Below, piece by piece: positions 21,316 through 32,273 of a stretch of DNA of 64,000 nucleotides. This DNA comes from Phytophthora colocasiae (Eukaryota; Oomycota; Peronosporomycetes; Peronosporales; Peronosporaceae): NCBI GenBank assembly GCA_018806915.1, contig JAGKQI010000089.1, positions 186,001-250,000 of the forward strand, given 5' to 3'. Under the pieces are notes generated by a model. That model ran no database searches and had not been told where the DNA came from. It saw only the letters and a program-made list of their open reading frames with translations. A program made the translations under genes and the position numbers. Within the stretch, counting starts at the first letter, position 1. Each line of letters starts with the position of its first letter.

Positions 21316-21415
21316 CTTTTGTCGCGATGGAAAACAATAGCGCAGCACTCGATAGACACCACGAAGAATTCATCACCTATTTGATCCAAAGTCGAAAAGT
21401 CCGAGAGGTGGTCGT

Positions 21416-24400
21416 CTAAAAGAGCAGAAGTGGTTCTGCTGGTGGCGCCTCCTGACGTCTGGAGCTCTTGTCCTTCTTCTTCTTGCTCCTCTCGCCGTTC
21501 TTACTGGAACTGCTCTTCTTATGGCTACTGCTCTTCTTGCTAGATGAGCTCCGATGATGACGACGAGCCTCCTGCTCTTCAGGCTCCTGCTCTTCCTCGC
21601 TAAAGCCGCCGATCAGGGAATCCTCCTGTTTCCGAGAACACTTTTTGGACTTGGTGCTCTTGGATGACTCCTTTTTCTTGTGCTTCTTGTCATCCTCACC
21701 ACGAGACGATTTCTTGTGCTTAGAGCTCTTCTTCTTCGTCTTTTTGTCTTCTTCCGGTGACTTTACAGGTGTCTGGCGATGGAACCACTGGTCAGTGGGA
21801 ACCTTCTCGTTTTCGCCAAGAGGAACGCTTAGATCAACAGCAGACAGATCCGTTTCCTGCAAGATTTAACCAGTGAGCCACAGGAAAAACACGTAACACT
21901 AACGAAAAAAACACACGTACATCTTCACCCATAGATCCACGTTTCTTTCGAGAACGTCGGCGATCTTCATCACTTGAACGAGCCCCTTCAGGCATCAACT
22001 CGTCCTCCAGAATATCACGAGATTTGGATTTCTGAAATGGAATTCAAAAGTGTTAACACCAATTACAACACTTCAAGACAAATAGAAACTGACAGCCCAC
22101 CTTTGAGGTCTTCTTCTTCTTGCCGTTCGTTCCTAAAGCGCCCATCATATCCGCAAAACCCTGTTACATAAAACACAAGAAACGTTAGCGGGCTCATCCC
22201 AGACTCAACTGTTCCATCCTAGGTTCCGTACCGCGTTGGCTGCTGCATCACCCACAGTTTGAGCTCCACCGGACAAGTAGAACGGATCTTTGCGCAGTCG
22301 CTCCTGCTCGCGCGCGTATTCGCGTTCTTTTCTTTCTTTCTCGTCGGCAGAGTTCTCCGATTCAGATTCTGATTCCGACTCGGACGACGACGAACCATGG
22401 TGACGACGTCGACGGTCGTGCTTGTGTCCAGGCTTGCGCTCAGGTGAGCCGTCCCCAATGCCACTGTAACCCCCACCGATTCCAGCGTGGCCCTGGCTAA
22501 CAAAGGATACTTCAAGATCATCTTCACTCCCAAATGCCGACACGTCCCCGCCTGATTCCAGGAATTTAGCCTCTGAGTTACTCAATGGCTCATCAAGATC
22601 CAGATCTCCAGGAAGCGGCACCTTGCGCTGAGCCTTCACTCCAACCGGAGCTAAACGCTCAACAAAGTACGAGTTCAGCACATCCAGACGCTTTGCAGGG
22701 TCCAAAGTAGCACTGCCGTCGAAGGCGCGTTCAGTGCGTTCTTGAGCGGTAAGAGCACCCAGGCCCATGCTCAACGCCAGTAAGAGCTGCTGCAGACACA
22801 CAGCACGCTCCTGCACCTCAATATACTCGCTCTGAACGAAGGCAGGTAGACGTTCCATGATAACCGTTGCAATGCGCTCCACTGTGGCATCATCAGCACG
22901 TTCTGCCATGGCCGTGAGAATCTTTAAAAGAGCCTGAATGAAAACAGTCTGGACGTGGCCAGGAAGCGTCGTGGTGCGAGGCTGCAGCATTTCGTCAGCA
23001 AGGTCCTCTAGTCGCTGCAGCTTCTCCTCCTCCGTTTCCCGCTCTTCTTCCTCGTCTTCGTCCTCTTCTTCATCGTCCACATCGTCCAGAAACTCCATGA
23101 CATACTCTCCAGTGATCCAAGCTGCTGCATAGTACACTTCCTGCAGCGTTCCAGCTCCTGGACCACTGAGCGCTTCTTTCTCCATCAGTAGTTCAACCAT
23201 ATTGTCCACCATGACACTCCGTACACTCTTCACTCGAACGGAAATGTCCACAAGTTGACGCGCTACTTCCACGCCATGAGAACGTTTGGCTGGTTCGTCG
23301 TCATTCGCTTTCATCTTCGAACTGCTACTGCTGGACCCAAGCATGCTTCCTGATGAAGGAGCTAGCGATGACAACGACGCATCGACTGTAGCAGCGGTGT
23401 TACCTGGCACGCGAGCAAGCTGAACCAGAACGTGAATATACCAGTCGAAATCGTGAATGTTGGCGTACTTGTTGACCGAACAAACGTGTAAAATGTGCGT
23501 GATGAGCTCATGACGGTACGCGCCGTCAGCACTCAGTGTTTGACGCATGAGTTCACGGATAATCGGCGCTGCATTGTCCGGGTTCACCATGCCAGACAGC
23601 AACTCCAGCGCTCGCATCCGGATGGTGATGTCATCCACTGCCAAACACTCGACAATTAATTCTTGGTGCTCCGTAACCACGTATGGATGCGACTTCATCA
23701 GATTTCCGAGCCCCACAAGGCCCAAGTAGCGCAAATTCTGGTCTGGATCTTCAATGTAGCGACGTAGATGGTCATTGCAGAGTCTAACGACCGCCGCAAC
23801 GTTGCGTGGCTGTGATCCGTCGCTCTTCTTGGTGTACAACAGCGCTGTAGTGACAGTGCTGATGCATTCGTACAGCAGCGACTTGGCTGGGGTGTTCTGG
23901 ATAACTGTCGCTAGAGGATCCAGCAACTTTCGAGCCAGACGAGGCTCTTCCGGTACCAAGCTGGCCAACAACTTGACCACCTTAATGAGCATCCAGTTGT
24001 TGGAGGATGTAGTAAGTAGACGGAAGAATTGCGGCGCTAGACCCAAGTAATTCTTGGGCTTCTTGTTAGCCAATTCACAGATCACGTTGACAGCACAAGA
24101 AACGACTGTGACGTCTGGTTCCTCCATCCTCTCCTTGAGTCGATCAAAAGACAGTCGCAACCCTTGAGGGTAGCGTAGGAACATCTTGTACAGCACCAGA
24201 GTCGCTTTCTTACGTACATAAGGCTTAGGAGACCCCATCATAGCCAAAACATCGCCCAGAAGATCACGAGCCAAGTCTGTTGTGACGATATTGGCCAGAA
24301 CGTTGATAGCCAACCCCACTTCGTACTCACTGGTACTACCGAACTCCTTCTTGAGTAGATTCGTACACAACAGCACCACATCAGTGGACTGTGTGAAGCT

Positions 24401-24664
24401 CTGACATGCTGCATTGTATCCGATCCGCTTATGTGCGAATCGTTCGTAACTCATGACTTCCACGACGTGGAAAGCGGCCCAGCACATGTCGTAACCCAAC
24501 ATGTGCAGATACGTGAGCTTCCGCACTGCTTGAGCCTTGATAAACGGGTCGGTACTACGTAGCTCCGTCTTGATCTCCTGCATGGCCTGGGAGATGTACA
24601 CACTAACGTCTCCTTTGGCCGAGCGGATGCCCTTGACCAGATCCTGTAGGTTTTTCTCAAACAT
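21416..24664 (-). CDS. AP-3 complex subunit delta
   Basis: Four exons on the minus strand: 22232-24664, 22101-22160, 21921-22031, 21416-21856, total 1014 aa, all phase 0. The N-terminal 600 residues are adaptin HEAT repeats beginning MFEKNLQDLVKGIRSAKG, characteristic of delta adaptin (QDLV-x-GIR). Then come an acidic linker, a conserved segment DPFYLSGG shortly before the first splice, and a Lys/Ser-rich tail (KKKKTSK, SKKKDKSSRR), again typical of AP-3 delta. AP-3 sorts cargo from endosomes/TGN to lysosome-related compartments. The small 3' exons were found by continuity of Lys-rich coding across GT-AG introns of about 64-72 bp. The frame past 22232 stops in the unspliced sequence, which supports the splice. 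Confidence 0.92.
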
Positions 24665-25169
24665 GATGGATACACGGGGCGGTGGACGGAGGGGGGACCA
24701 GCAATGGAAAGAGGAGACGACGGCCTTGCAGGTGAAGCTGAGACCTCAATTGGAGACGCGCTGGGGGCGACGAACGGGAAGCGCCAAGCGACGGGATGGC
24801 ACACGATGCGAATCAAGAGCTAAAGTCGGATCGCTGTAGGGGGGAACGAAAAAAAACAGAACCCGGGTCAATGATTCAACTTGATGTTTGTATGGAAACG
24901 GGTTTCGGCCCGAAATCTTTGGGATCAGTAGTAGCTTTTGGCAATGGAGACGGATGCACAAAGCGGAATGCTTGGTGTCGCCTTGTATGAAGGACACTAC
25001 ATGTAAGGTTGCTATTCAGATTGATACTGTAGCAATGTATATGTAGGTTAATTGACGGCATTGGGCTTTTGTTGTTAGGAAATGTTGGATTGATAGTGGA
25101 CACACACGATGAGAAACAAACTGTAGCTGCATACTTTATTATCTGTTCGCACGTAGACTATAGACAGCT
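24665..25169. other. Promoter side of AP-3 delta and 3' flank of IER3IP1
   Basis: Non-coding spacer of about 500 bp. Short open frames only. I see no RNA gene, repeat or clear regulatory motif. Confidence 0.4.
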
Positions 25170-25577
25170 TCAGCCCATGACGAGCTCTAGCAAGATCATC
25201 AACGTGTTGATGATCATGAGCGGGACTGCATACAATCAGCGCAAAACATCATGAGCAAAAAACGTAAGAGCCAACAACGACTTGGAACAACAATAGCAAT
25301 CGACAAACAGCCATAAGACCAAACGTACATCGTAGATATTGCACTGCAATGAGGAATCCCACGATCTGGTTTTTGATCGTCATACCCTGCGACGAATCCA
25401 CCTTGTGCCATCCATCTGCATAAAGACGAACATGTTAATCAATACCTTCGACTCTATACAGGATTAAAACACAGCACAGCAGCACGTACGCGGGCGCAGG
25501 AACCTCTTCTCGTGCAGGATACACACGGCGTTGGTGAGCAACAGGCTAGTGAGCACAAAGTTCCACAACACGCCCAT
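25170..25577 (-). CDS. IER3IP1 / Yos1 ER-Golgi small membrane protein
   Basis: A tiny gene found by splicing: exons 25490-25577, 25329-25415, 25170-25225 on the minus strand, 76 aa. The protein starts MGVLWNFVLTSLLLTNAVCILHEKRFL, a membrane span leading into the signature LHE-x-RFL of the Yos1 family, continues with GWHKVDSSQGMTIKNQIVGFL across the first splice, and ends with a second span beginning RFPLMIINTLMIL. Family members are about 80 aa and help ER-to-Golgi transport. Each intron is GT-AG and phase-consistent. The match along the whole length makes the call strong although no exon alone is convincing. Confidence 0.85.
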
Positions 25578-25755
25578 ACTTCTTGATCCAGACTAAAAAA
25601 ACGTGGCGACAATAATTGGAACGTACCTAAATATTGGTACATGGATACATTTGCAAACTCATGTACCATTATATGGGTACATGTACGTCACCGGCTTCAT
25701 CAATTGAGCCCCACATTTCAATTAGCGCCGATTGACACCTGTGCACTTGGACGTG

Positions 25756-26793
25756 ATGGCTCGTAACGTGGTCTCCAGACGTCCAAGACGCCGTGATCGA
25801 TGGACTGCATCAACAGAAGCAAACAGGAAGGCAGCTGCAGTTCAAGAGCCAAAAGAAAAGGAAGTCGGGATGCTGCCGCGTCTCCTCGTTCGCTTTGGCG
25901 TCACTGTATTCCTGGTGGGAGCTGTGGTGTTGATGATGTACATGACGCAGGAGGAACCATCACCGTCTATTCCTAAGCGACCATTGAGCTCTCATGAAGA
26001 AGCGAGAGTTGAAGCGAGAGCCGCACGCCGAACTGCTGCTCGCCCTACGGTCCAAATGCTCGGCAAGTATCCGCACGACGAGAAAGCATTTACGCAAGGC
26101 TTCACGGTTGTTAATCGCGATCACGACAAGATTTTCGTAGAATCTACGGGTTTGTATGGGGAGTCGTCTTTGCGTCATGTGGATATTGAGACGGGAAAGG
26201 TACTGAAGCAGTACGATCTGTCCAAAGAGCTCTTTGGAGAGGGCGTGGCGCTCGGTCCGGACAACGAGCTGGTAATGCTGACGTGGAAGAGCAAAACTGG
26301 CCTTGTTTTTGATCTAGAAGGGGATGAAGACGGCAATTCAATTGGGTTTGCATTGAAACGCGAGTTTAGCTACGACACTGTTACGGGGGAAGGTTGGGGC
26401 ATCACTTTCGACGGCGAAGACTACGTGGTCTCGGACGGTTCGTCGACCATCATGTTCTGGGACCCAAAGACGATGAAGGAGGTGGGGCATATCGATGTCT
26501 CGATGTTCGACGGCTCGCAGAAGATCTCCCAAATCAACGAGCTGGAGTTTGCCAATGGATTCATCTACGCAAACGTGTGGTACCAGCCGTACATTCTCAA
26601 GATCGACCCGCAGACTGGCGCTGTGGTAACCATGTTTGACCTGTCAAAGCTCATCGCAGATGCTGGTGTCGACGTAACTTCTGGTGCTGTGCTCAACGGA
26701 ATCGCCTACGACCAAGCGGACGACGCGTTCTACGTCACAGGCAAGCTCTGGAATTCTGTGTACAAGGTCCGTCTCATTGACCCCGTGCAGTAG
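25756..26793 (+). CDS. Plant-type glutaminyl-peptide cyclotransferase, membrane anchored
   Basis: 345 aa from ATG 25756. The N-terminus is basic (RRPRRRDRW), followed by one membrane span at about residues 47-70 (LLVRFGVTVFLVGAVVLMMYM), giving a type II topology. The lumenal domain has the beta-propeller signature YPHDEKAFTQGFTV, with ESTGLYGESSLRHVDIETGKVL, GEGWGITFDG and INELEFANGFIYANVW, all typical of plant/bacterial QC (Glu_cyclase_2). It converts N-terminal Gln to pyroglutamate on secreted proteins. The family is unrelated to animal zinc QC. It is divergent from IER3IP1 across about 180 bp. Confidence 0.93.
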   Translation: MARNVVSRRPRRRDRWTASTEANRKAAAVQEPKEKEVGMLPRLLVRFGVTVFLVGAVVLMMYMTQEEPSPSIPKRPLSSHEEARVEARAARRTAARPTVQMLGKYPHDEKAFTQGFTVVNRDHDKIFVESTGLYGESSLRHVDIETGKVLKQYDLSKELFGEGVALGPDNELVMLTWKSKTGLVFDLEGDEDGNSIGFALKREFSYDTVTGEGWGITFDGEDYVVSDGSSTIMFWDPKTMKEVGHIDVSMFDGSQKISQINELEFANGFIYANVWYQPYILKIDPQTGAVVTMFDLSKLIADAGVDVTSGAVLNGIAYDQADDAFYVTGKLWNSVYKVRLIDPVQ

Positions 26794-26936
26794 ATGGCAA
26801 AATAGAGTGTACTGTACACAAGAAGCGACTATGGATCTCGGTATCTTATCTAGAGAGGATAAAAGGCTTCTGTCATGTGTGCACCTTGAAAAAATAAAGG
26901 TTTTGGATTGCTGCTCTTTATCTTGTGGTTTTCTTC

Positions 26937-27257
26937 CTAGCCCTCCTGCTGCAGGAACGGATTGGGGATCTCTGCTGTGCCGTCCACAGGAGAAACGAGC
27001 ATAACCGACGTTCCTCTGCACACCACGAGACCCACTTTGCGCGTCTCGTCCGTGATTCGGTACTCGTCCTTGGGGTCGCGCAGGAACTCAACACAGTCGT
27101 CCAGCACGAGGTTCACCAGCTGGTCGTAGCCCTTGAGCGTGCCCGTAACCTCTCGGCCGCCGTGGAACTTGACGCGCACCTCCTGGTCGATGTACTTGGC
27201 CAGGTCCAGGATCGGGTCCTTGCGGTTGCCGCCGCCACTTGCGCCGTTCGCTGCCAT
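26937..27257 (-). CDS. LSM7: LSM7, U6 snRNP / mRNA decay Sm-like protein
   Basis: 106-aa intronless protein from ATG 27257. Sm1 motif: ILDLAKYIDQEVRVKFHGGREVTGTLKGYDQLVNLVLDD; Sm2 motif: LGLVVCRGTSVMLV-type (here VGLVVCRGTSVMLVSP). The DQLVNLVLDD and RGTSV strings are diagnostic for LSm7. It works in the LSm2-8 ring on U6 snRNA and the LSm1-7 decay ring. A longer upstream frame exists but lacks similarity. It is divergent from COMMD2 with only 144 bp between start codons. Confidence 0.95.
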   Translation of the reverse strand: MAANGASGGGNRKDPILDLAKYIDQEVRVKFHGGREVTGTLKGYDQLVNLVLDDCVEFLRDPKDEYRITDETRKVGLVVCRGTSVMLVSPVDGTAEIPNPFLQQEG

Positions 27258-27386
27258 CGTCTCGAATCTGCTACAGTATGTATGAGGAGCTACGTTAGAT
27301 TCTGATTGGCTGAAATGAGACGGACCGCTAACGTGTGATTGGTGAAAAAAACGCATCAGATGGAATCAGACAAGCATGGATCCATT

Positions 27387-27398
27387 TCATTCACTATT
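27387..27398 (+). promoter_or_regulatory. Initiator-like TCATTCAC upstream of COMMD2
   Basis: The sequence TTCATTCACTATT ends about 4 bases before ATG 27402. It resembles the oomycete initiator (TCAYTYY type core followed by a pyrimidine/AT stretch). If it is the start site, the 5' UTR would be only about 14 nt, which is within the short range known for oomycete genes. Recognised by eye only. Confidence 0.35.
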
Positions 27399-27401
27399 GA
27401 C

Positions 27402-28384
27402 ATGAGCAGGAGCTTCGCTACGGACGAGCGCGTACTGGAGGCTGTTGCGCAGACCAATGCCCTCTCGACTGAGAGTAAGTTGTGTTAAAGTGATGGTTAG
27501 TATATTCGAGTACTCACGGGCACGTCATCATTGACACGGTTGCAATTGCGATGTAGACTTCAGTGCTGTGTGCAAATTAGCGGTGCGACTTTTTGGTTCG
27601 GACAAGCAGAGCAAACGACGGCTCACCCGCACCGCATGTAAGTGCGATTTGATTGCGTTGCAGTTTACCCTTAGCAGCTATGTGAATTGATAATATGCTG
27701 CTGTTATTGAAGCGGCGTCGGGATGGGAGGCGGAGCAAATGGAGCAGGCAGTTCTTGCCATGGCAAAGATCCTCATGGACGGCGCAAAAGTGCGTTTGAC
27801 GTATCTAAAGCAACCAAATTGTACCTGACCTCTTGGTGGATACGTGGTTGCAGGTTGAAATGTCAGCGCATGCTTTTCGATTGGTCTTGAAAGGAATGGA
27901 GCTACCGGAGCCACACGTCGACGTTCTCGCACAAGTATGCAGCCTCTGCTTCCATTTCGCTGTTTATGCTCATATGTACTACAGTAATAACCAGCTACGT
28001 TGTGGCATGTGCAGTTATATGAAACACACGCCAAAGGTATCCGAGAGTGCGTCTGCAGGGAGTCCGGTACAAGTGTGCCGCACTATCGCAATTTGGAATG
28101 GCGGATCGATCTCGAGGTAACATTCGCGTTAAGTTGAGCCTGCGTCACAAATTCTAACGCTGTTGTTTCAGCTCGGCACTCGTTTCCACCGCAACAAGCC
28201 GAAGCCCATCGTAACTCTTCGTCTGGACACTTCCACCCAAGCCAACAGCGCTACTGTGCCGCAGCTTCAATCGACTTGCCTTCGCGTTGACTACGACGGT
28301 CTTAAGATGATACAGCGGCAGCTGGAGACTGCACTGAAAGAGGTCGACTCCGTCCATTGCAGCCGTATTCAGCGATACATGTAG
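27402..28384 (+). CDS. COMM domain-containing protein 2
   Basis: Six exons: 27402-27474, 27557-27637, 27713-27789, 27854-27934, 28015-28116, 28172-28384; 208 aa. The N-terminal helical domain includes FSAVCKLAVRLFGS; the C-terminal COMM domain begins PHYRNLEWRIDLELGTR and has the Leu-rich end YDGLKMIQRQLETALKEVDS, with CSRIQRYM as terminus. The NLEWRIDL string and the HCSR end point to COMMD2. COMMD proteins form the Commander complex for endosomal recycling. Introns are 65-82 bp and all GT-AG. Convergent with the 94-aa gene (28 bp between stops). Confidence 0.85.
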
Positions 28385-28412
28385 CAACACAAGCAAATCA
28401 GTCCAAGTGCTT

Positions 28413-28798
28413 TCATTTCTCCTTCTTCCGGTCTGCTAAATACTGCTCCTTTGTCTTGGTGAAGGCCGTAACCTGGTCCAGCTGCTGCTTGGATTCATTG
28501 GACATGCCATCCTTCTGCAGCAAAAGCTCAGCAAATCTGGCCTGTTTCTTCTGCCTAGCCACTGGATCAGGCTTAATCGTGGCCTCCTGCTCGACCAAGC
28601 AATGGTTAACAATACCGCTAGCAACAACCTATTTTCTTGACTGTTCAAGAGATTTCTCAAACGGGGCTGGCGTCAGGACAAACTTACCACATCACGACGA
28701 ATATCCTCGTCAGATTTGGGGTCCCAGTACGCGTAACACAGCGCAATGGGGATGCCAAAGCGCAACGTGTAGTCGATGAGCATTTTGGGCACCTTCAT
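28413..28798 (-). CDS. Conserved-looking 94-aa protein, unknown
   Basis: Two exons, 28688-28798 and 28413-28586, 94 aa. The first exon gives MKVPKMLIDYTLRFGIPIALCYAYWDPKSDEDI, a single hydrophobic segment with basic residues in front, and the second a Lys/Gln-rich soluble tail ending KKEK. Composition suggests a small single-pass protein, perhaps mitochondrial, with an N-terminal anchor. I cannot name a family. Support comes from frame continuity across a GT-AG intron and from its closeness to COMMD2. Confidence 0.6.
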
Positions 28799-29499
28799 GG
28801 CCTTTTGATTTGTATGACTGACTGTTTGTATGGATCCGCTTTAATATATGTCGCTCACTGTGCAGGAAGTTGCGGAGTTAAGGAACACAGTGAACGACAT
28901 TATATACGCTGTAACAGCTATCAGAGGTAAACCCTTGATGCTCCATGGCTTTTTGTATGACTGACTGTTTGTATGGGGGCAATCGAGCATCAAGGGTGTA
29001 CCTCTGATAGATGTTACAGTGTATATAATGTCGTTCACTGTGTTCCTTAACTCCGCAACTTCCTGCACAGTGAGCGACATATATTAAAGCGGATCCATAT
29101 CATGTACTAAGTACGGCCCTGGGCCAGGATGATGGCACTTGTGTGTACTAAGGTAAATCATCAATTTAGGGCCATCAATCATTTTAAGGCCGTATTTTAA
29201 CTGCCAATCACGTGAAGTTTTTCACAGAGCAAGTACTTTATTGGCTAAAACACACTAAATACGAATACCTTCAAAAATTAAATTTGTAAATTTGGCGCGA
29301 GGTGTCATGGCCCCAGGCGATGACAGATCAGTCGCCTACCTGGTTGGCGGCGAGCTTATTGAGGGCCCGTTATGGGAGCAGGGTTGTCGCGGGTTCAAGT
29401 CCCGTTAATTCTCCGCACTGATTTGGTAAGTAAAGCATCTATTCAACCTCACTGTGCAAGACACTCGACTAACATTTTGTTGTTTAGAATACAGCTAAT
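28799..29499. other. Intergenic region hosting a foldback element
   Basis: Non-coding apart from the foldback element at 28829-29099. A segment near 29385-29425 contains GGTTCAAGTCC flanked by a 5-bp stem, like the T arm of a tRNA, but no complete cloverleaf can be drawn. Confidence 0.5.
28829..29099. mobile_element. 271-bp foldback (hairpin) MITE
   Basis: Two inverted arms of 115 bp (28829-28943 and 28985-29099) with only a few mismatches, separated by a 41-bp loop. The ends read TATGGATCCGCTTTAATATA and its complement. The string TGTATGACTGACTGTTTGTATGG occurs both in the left flank/edge and again in the loop, so part of the flank was copied into the loop. No coding capacity. It lies just upstream of the 94-aa gene's start (28798), i.e. 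in its promoter. Confidence 0.85.
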
Positions 29500-30717
29500 A
29501 TGCGCTACATGTACTCTTCTACACCTTTACCTGCAGTTTTAGTAACAGCTTTCTTAGACGCTTGGTTTTTTGCTGCCAGCCTCAGCAAGTTCCTTGAGCA
29601 CTTCATGGGTAAACAGCCTCACCCCAACTGCGACTCGTTTACGCTTTGTCGGCTTCTTCGGCAGCCACTTGTAGCGTTGGCAAAATGGCTGTAAATTACT
29701 GCCATTTATGGTTAAAACCATAAATGGCAAGTTTTCGGCAGGTTATAACCGTTTCTGCCGAAAACTGCCGAAAACGAATTAGGCCGCTGCACCCAGCAAA
29801 TTAGCGCGGGCTGGATACATGCAGGGAGCAGCCTCGTGCAGAGAGAGACCAAGAGTCTGGAAGGCAAGCAAGCGCCACGCCGGAAGACGAAGGCACACGA
29901 CTCATATGGCTGGCAGCTACATGCGATACTAGGACGTGCATTACCTTCCTATGACCATTCTTTATGTCGACGTCGGAGTTCTTGCACCTAACGTCAAGGT
30001 AAGCCTTGCCAGGACCGTTCGCTACGATGGTCTCGTAAAGTCTCCATACTGACTTTTGCGGTCGAGGCATGGTGTGGACTGGAACGAGTGCTCTTCTGAG
30101 AAATGGAAAGTGAGAGTCCGGGCCTCATCATTTCGCCCTAATGGGCCATCGTCGGCCATGGCTGAGGCCTCCTAAAAGATGGCCGCTGCGAGGTAAAGAA
30201 TTAATAAAACATCGCTATCCTCCGAATTAGGCCGATTTGAGTTTTCGGCAGTTTTCGGCACGAATCCGGCTGGTTTTTTCCTGGTTATAACCATTTATGG
30301 TTTTAACCAGCCATTTATTCTGCCCAACGCTAGCCACTTGACTGTTTGTCCTCCGTAAGTTAATTTCCGTCGAAACTTGATCACAAGTATAAATATAAAA
30401 GGTGAGGGTGGAATAACCCAAACCTCAAACGGTCACAAAAATGACACTCACTCAGCGCTTTCAATACTGAAAGCAAGACTAAATTCGGCCGTAAACTGAT
30501 TAAGTCGATTTTTTTCTTCTCCACGGGCATGAGCTTAATTTCATTGGTCTGCTACTACAAAAAATCGAGAAAAAATCTCTGGTTTGCGAAGTTTCAGAAA
30601 CTGTCTCACTTTTTGTCAACGCATAAGTAGATGCCGAGTAATTCGAGCATCTTTTATCTCGGCCCATATTTGATTTTTTACCTTACCTCAATTCTACTGA
30701 AGTAACACTAGACCAAC
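29500..30717. other. Intergenic region holding the hAT-like element
   Basis: Apart from the element at 29672-30332 I see no supported gene. On the minus strand, around 29500-29660, Lys/Ala-rich codons (KELAEAGSKKPS) suggest a decayed coding fragment into which the element inserted, but stops interrupt it. 30340-30717 is AT-rich and is the GatC promoter side. Confidence 0.4.
29672..30332. mobile_element. 661-bp non-autonomous hAT-like element with 8-bp TSD
   Basis: Termini are TAGCGTTGG at 29672 and its complement CCAACGCTA ending 30332, flanked by the exact 8-bp duplication GCCACTTG (29664-29671 and 30333-30340). Subterminal inverted blocks share AAACCATAAATGG and GCCGAAAACTGCCGAAAAC. TAGNG ends plus an 8-bp duplication are the hallmark of hAT elements. 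No transposase frame inside. Confidence 0.85.
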
Positions 30718-31384
30718 ATGATCCGGACGTCTATGGTGACGCTCAGCGGTGCCTTTCGCCGTTCTCTCTGGCCTTCTGTGGTTCGACACGTGAGCTCTTC
30801 AGCTGCTTCACTGCCTGAAGGTCTTCGTGAGATCACCAGCGTCCCACGAGCACCGTCTTGGTCGCTTAAGGAGCTGCACCAGGATGGAGCTCACTTTGAT
30901 TCTGCAGATACAGTGCTGACGGAAGAGAAGGTTGCTTACAATTGTAAAAAAAACGACTGTTATGAAGCTGTACTGTTGAGACTTACGTGCTATATGCTGC
31001 TGATTGGAATCCGAAGCTTCGTGAGTTAGCGGAGCTGTGCCATCTCCATGTGGAGGACGAGAAGCTGCCGAGTTTGCTCAAGGACGTGGAGTCCATTATC
31101 CAGTGCACTAAGACCATCCAGGCCATGACGTTGAACGAGAACATTGATGATGTATACGCTAAGAGCGACTTTGATGCCGGTACGTGCAGGTGGAAGGATT
31201 TCGTGGGGATGTTGATATCTTACATCGTTTTGTTGTGCCTGATTCTTTGTATGTGAATCTAGGTGTTGTGGCCCCTCTCCGTGATGACGTGGTCACAGAA
31301 GGAGACTGCGTAGAGAAGGTTTTGGCGAACGCAGCAGAGAAGTCTGGGTACTATTTCAAGGTCCCCAAGGTGCTGCAGGACTAG
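30718..31384 (+). CDS. GatC, glutamyl-tRNA(Gln) amidotransferase subunit C, mitochondrial
   Basis: Three exons, 30718-30930, 31017-31179, 31263-31384; 165 aa. A mitochondrial presequence is visible (SGAFRRSLWPSVVRHVSSSA). The GatC core reads LTEEKLRELAELCHLHVEDEKLPSLLKDVESIIQ across the first splice, and ends with the conserved APLRDD-V-x-EGD and FKVPKVLQD. The first donor is GTTGCT, weak but gives the only frame consistent with the family. GatC is part of GatCAB, which amidates Glu-tRNA(Gln) in organelles. Length includes about 60 aa of leader. Confidence 0.88.
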
Positions 31385-31522
31385 ACTTTTCCAGGGGCAT
31401 TGGACAAACAGAGAACCATAGAAGAACGCAGCATCGTGCAAGGCAAAATCTATCGTAAGTGCACAAAGGAAACGCCTCGTTCCCTCCTTATGTCTCCTAA
31501 AGCACGACATGTAACTACTCAA

Positions 31523-32226
31523 TTAGTCGTCAGCTTTGAAGACGTCAGCCTTGGCCAGGTACTCCTCCAGATCTGCACCAAAGAAAGCAAACAAACAACA
31601 TTCGTCAGCGCTACAAAGCCGTTTCCATAGTAGAACCCACATGGTATCGTACCTTCGACCTTCATGTCGAGTCCGTTGAGCTTGCGGATGCCCAGGAGCT
31701 GGTTCCTGAGCGCCCCCTTGTGGTACATGAAGAGCGTGGGGCAATTCCGTGCCGGCCAGTTCTCAATGCAGGCCTGCGCTTGAATACTCACGAACTTAAC
31801 ATCGCGGTGCTTCTTCGCCACCTCACGCAGCACGTGATCCATGACCTTGCACTCCTCAAGCGCCGAGTCCCAAAGGTACCCAATAACCCAGTGGTCATTG
31901 CTGCCCTCTGTCACCTCCTTAGTCCATTCGTCCTTGGAAATAGGTTGCACGTCGCCGAACTTGTTCCGTGCAGCCTGCGCCATCATCTGCTGGATGCGGC
32001 GTTCACGGATAAGCGCCAGCTCAGCGTCGTCATCGTAATCGTCCTCCATCTCATCCAGTTCGTCCAACGTGGCGTTCTCGCGCGGGTCCACCTGCTCTTC
32101 CTCCTCCTGCTCCTCCTCATCAGGAACCTTCGTCTTCGGGGCTAGAATCCCCTTCTTCACCAGGATATCCTCCCACTCGGTCGTCTCACCCGTAGGCGCG
32201 TAGTAAACGTTGCCGCGATCGCCCAT
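31523..32226 (-). CDS. Phosducin-like protein 3 (PDCL3/PhLP2-type chaperone)
   Basis: Two exons, 31653-32226 and 31523-31572, 207 aa. The N-terminus has TEWEDILVKKGILAPK, matching the PhLP2 start, an acidic run, the helical RIQQMMAQAARNKFGDV motif, then a thioredoxin fold (VIGYLWDSALEECKVMDHVL ... KFVSIQAQACIENWPARNCPTLFMYHKG). The last exon supplies DLEEYLAKADVF. These are co-chaperones of the CCT complex for actin/tubulin folding. Unspliced, the frame runs into unrelated sequence, which supports the small last exon. It shares a 122-bp promoter with Ctf4. Confidence 0.9.
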
Positions 32227-32273
32227 TGTAGCTAATTCCAGAATGCGTACGGTAGACGATGTATCGTGAGCTA

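Noticed and set aside
29330..29430. Possible tRNA or tRNA-derived SINE (GGTTCAAGTCC with a flanking 5-bp stem)
   Set aside because: The T arm looks right, but no matching acceptor strand, D arm or anticodon arm can be drawn; probably chance or a very old relic.
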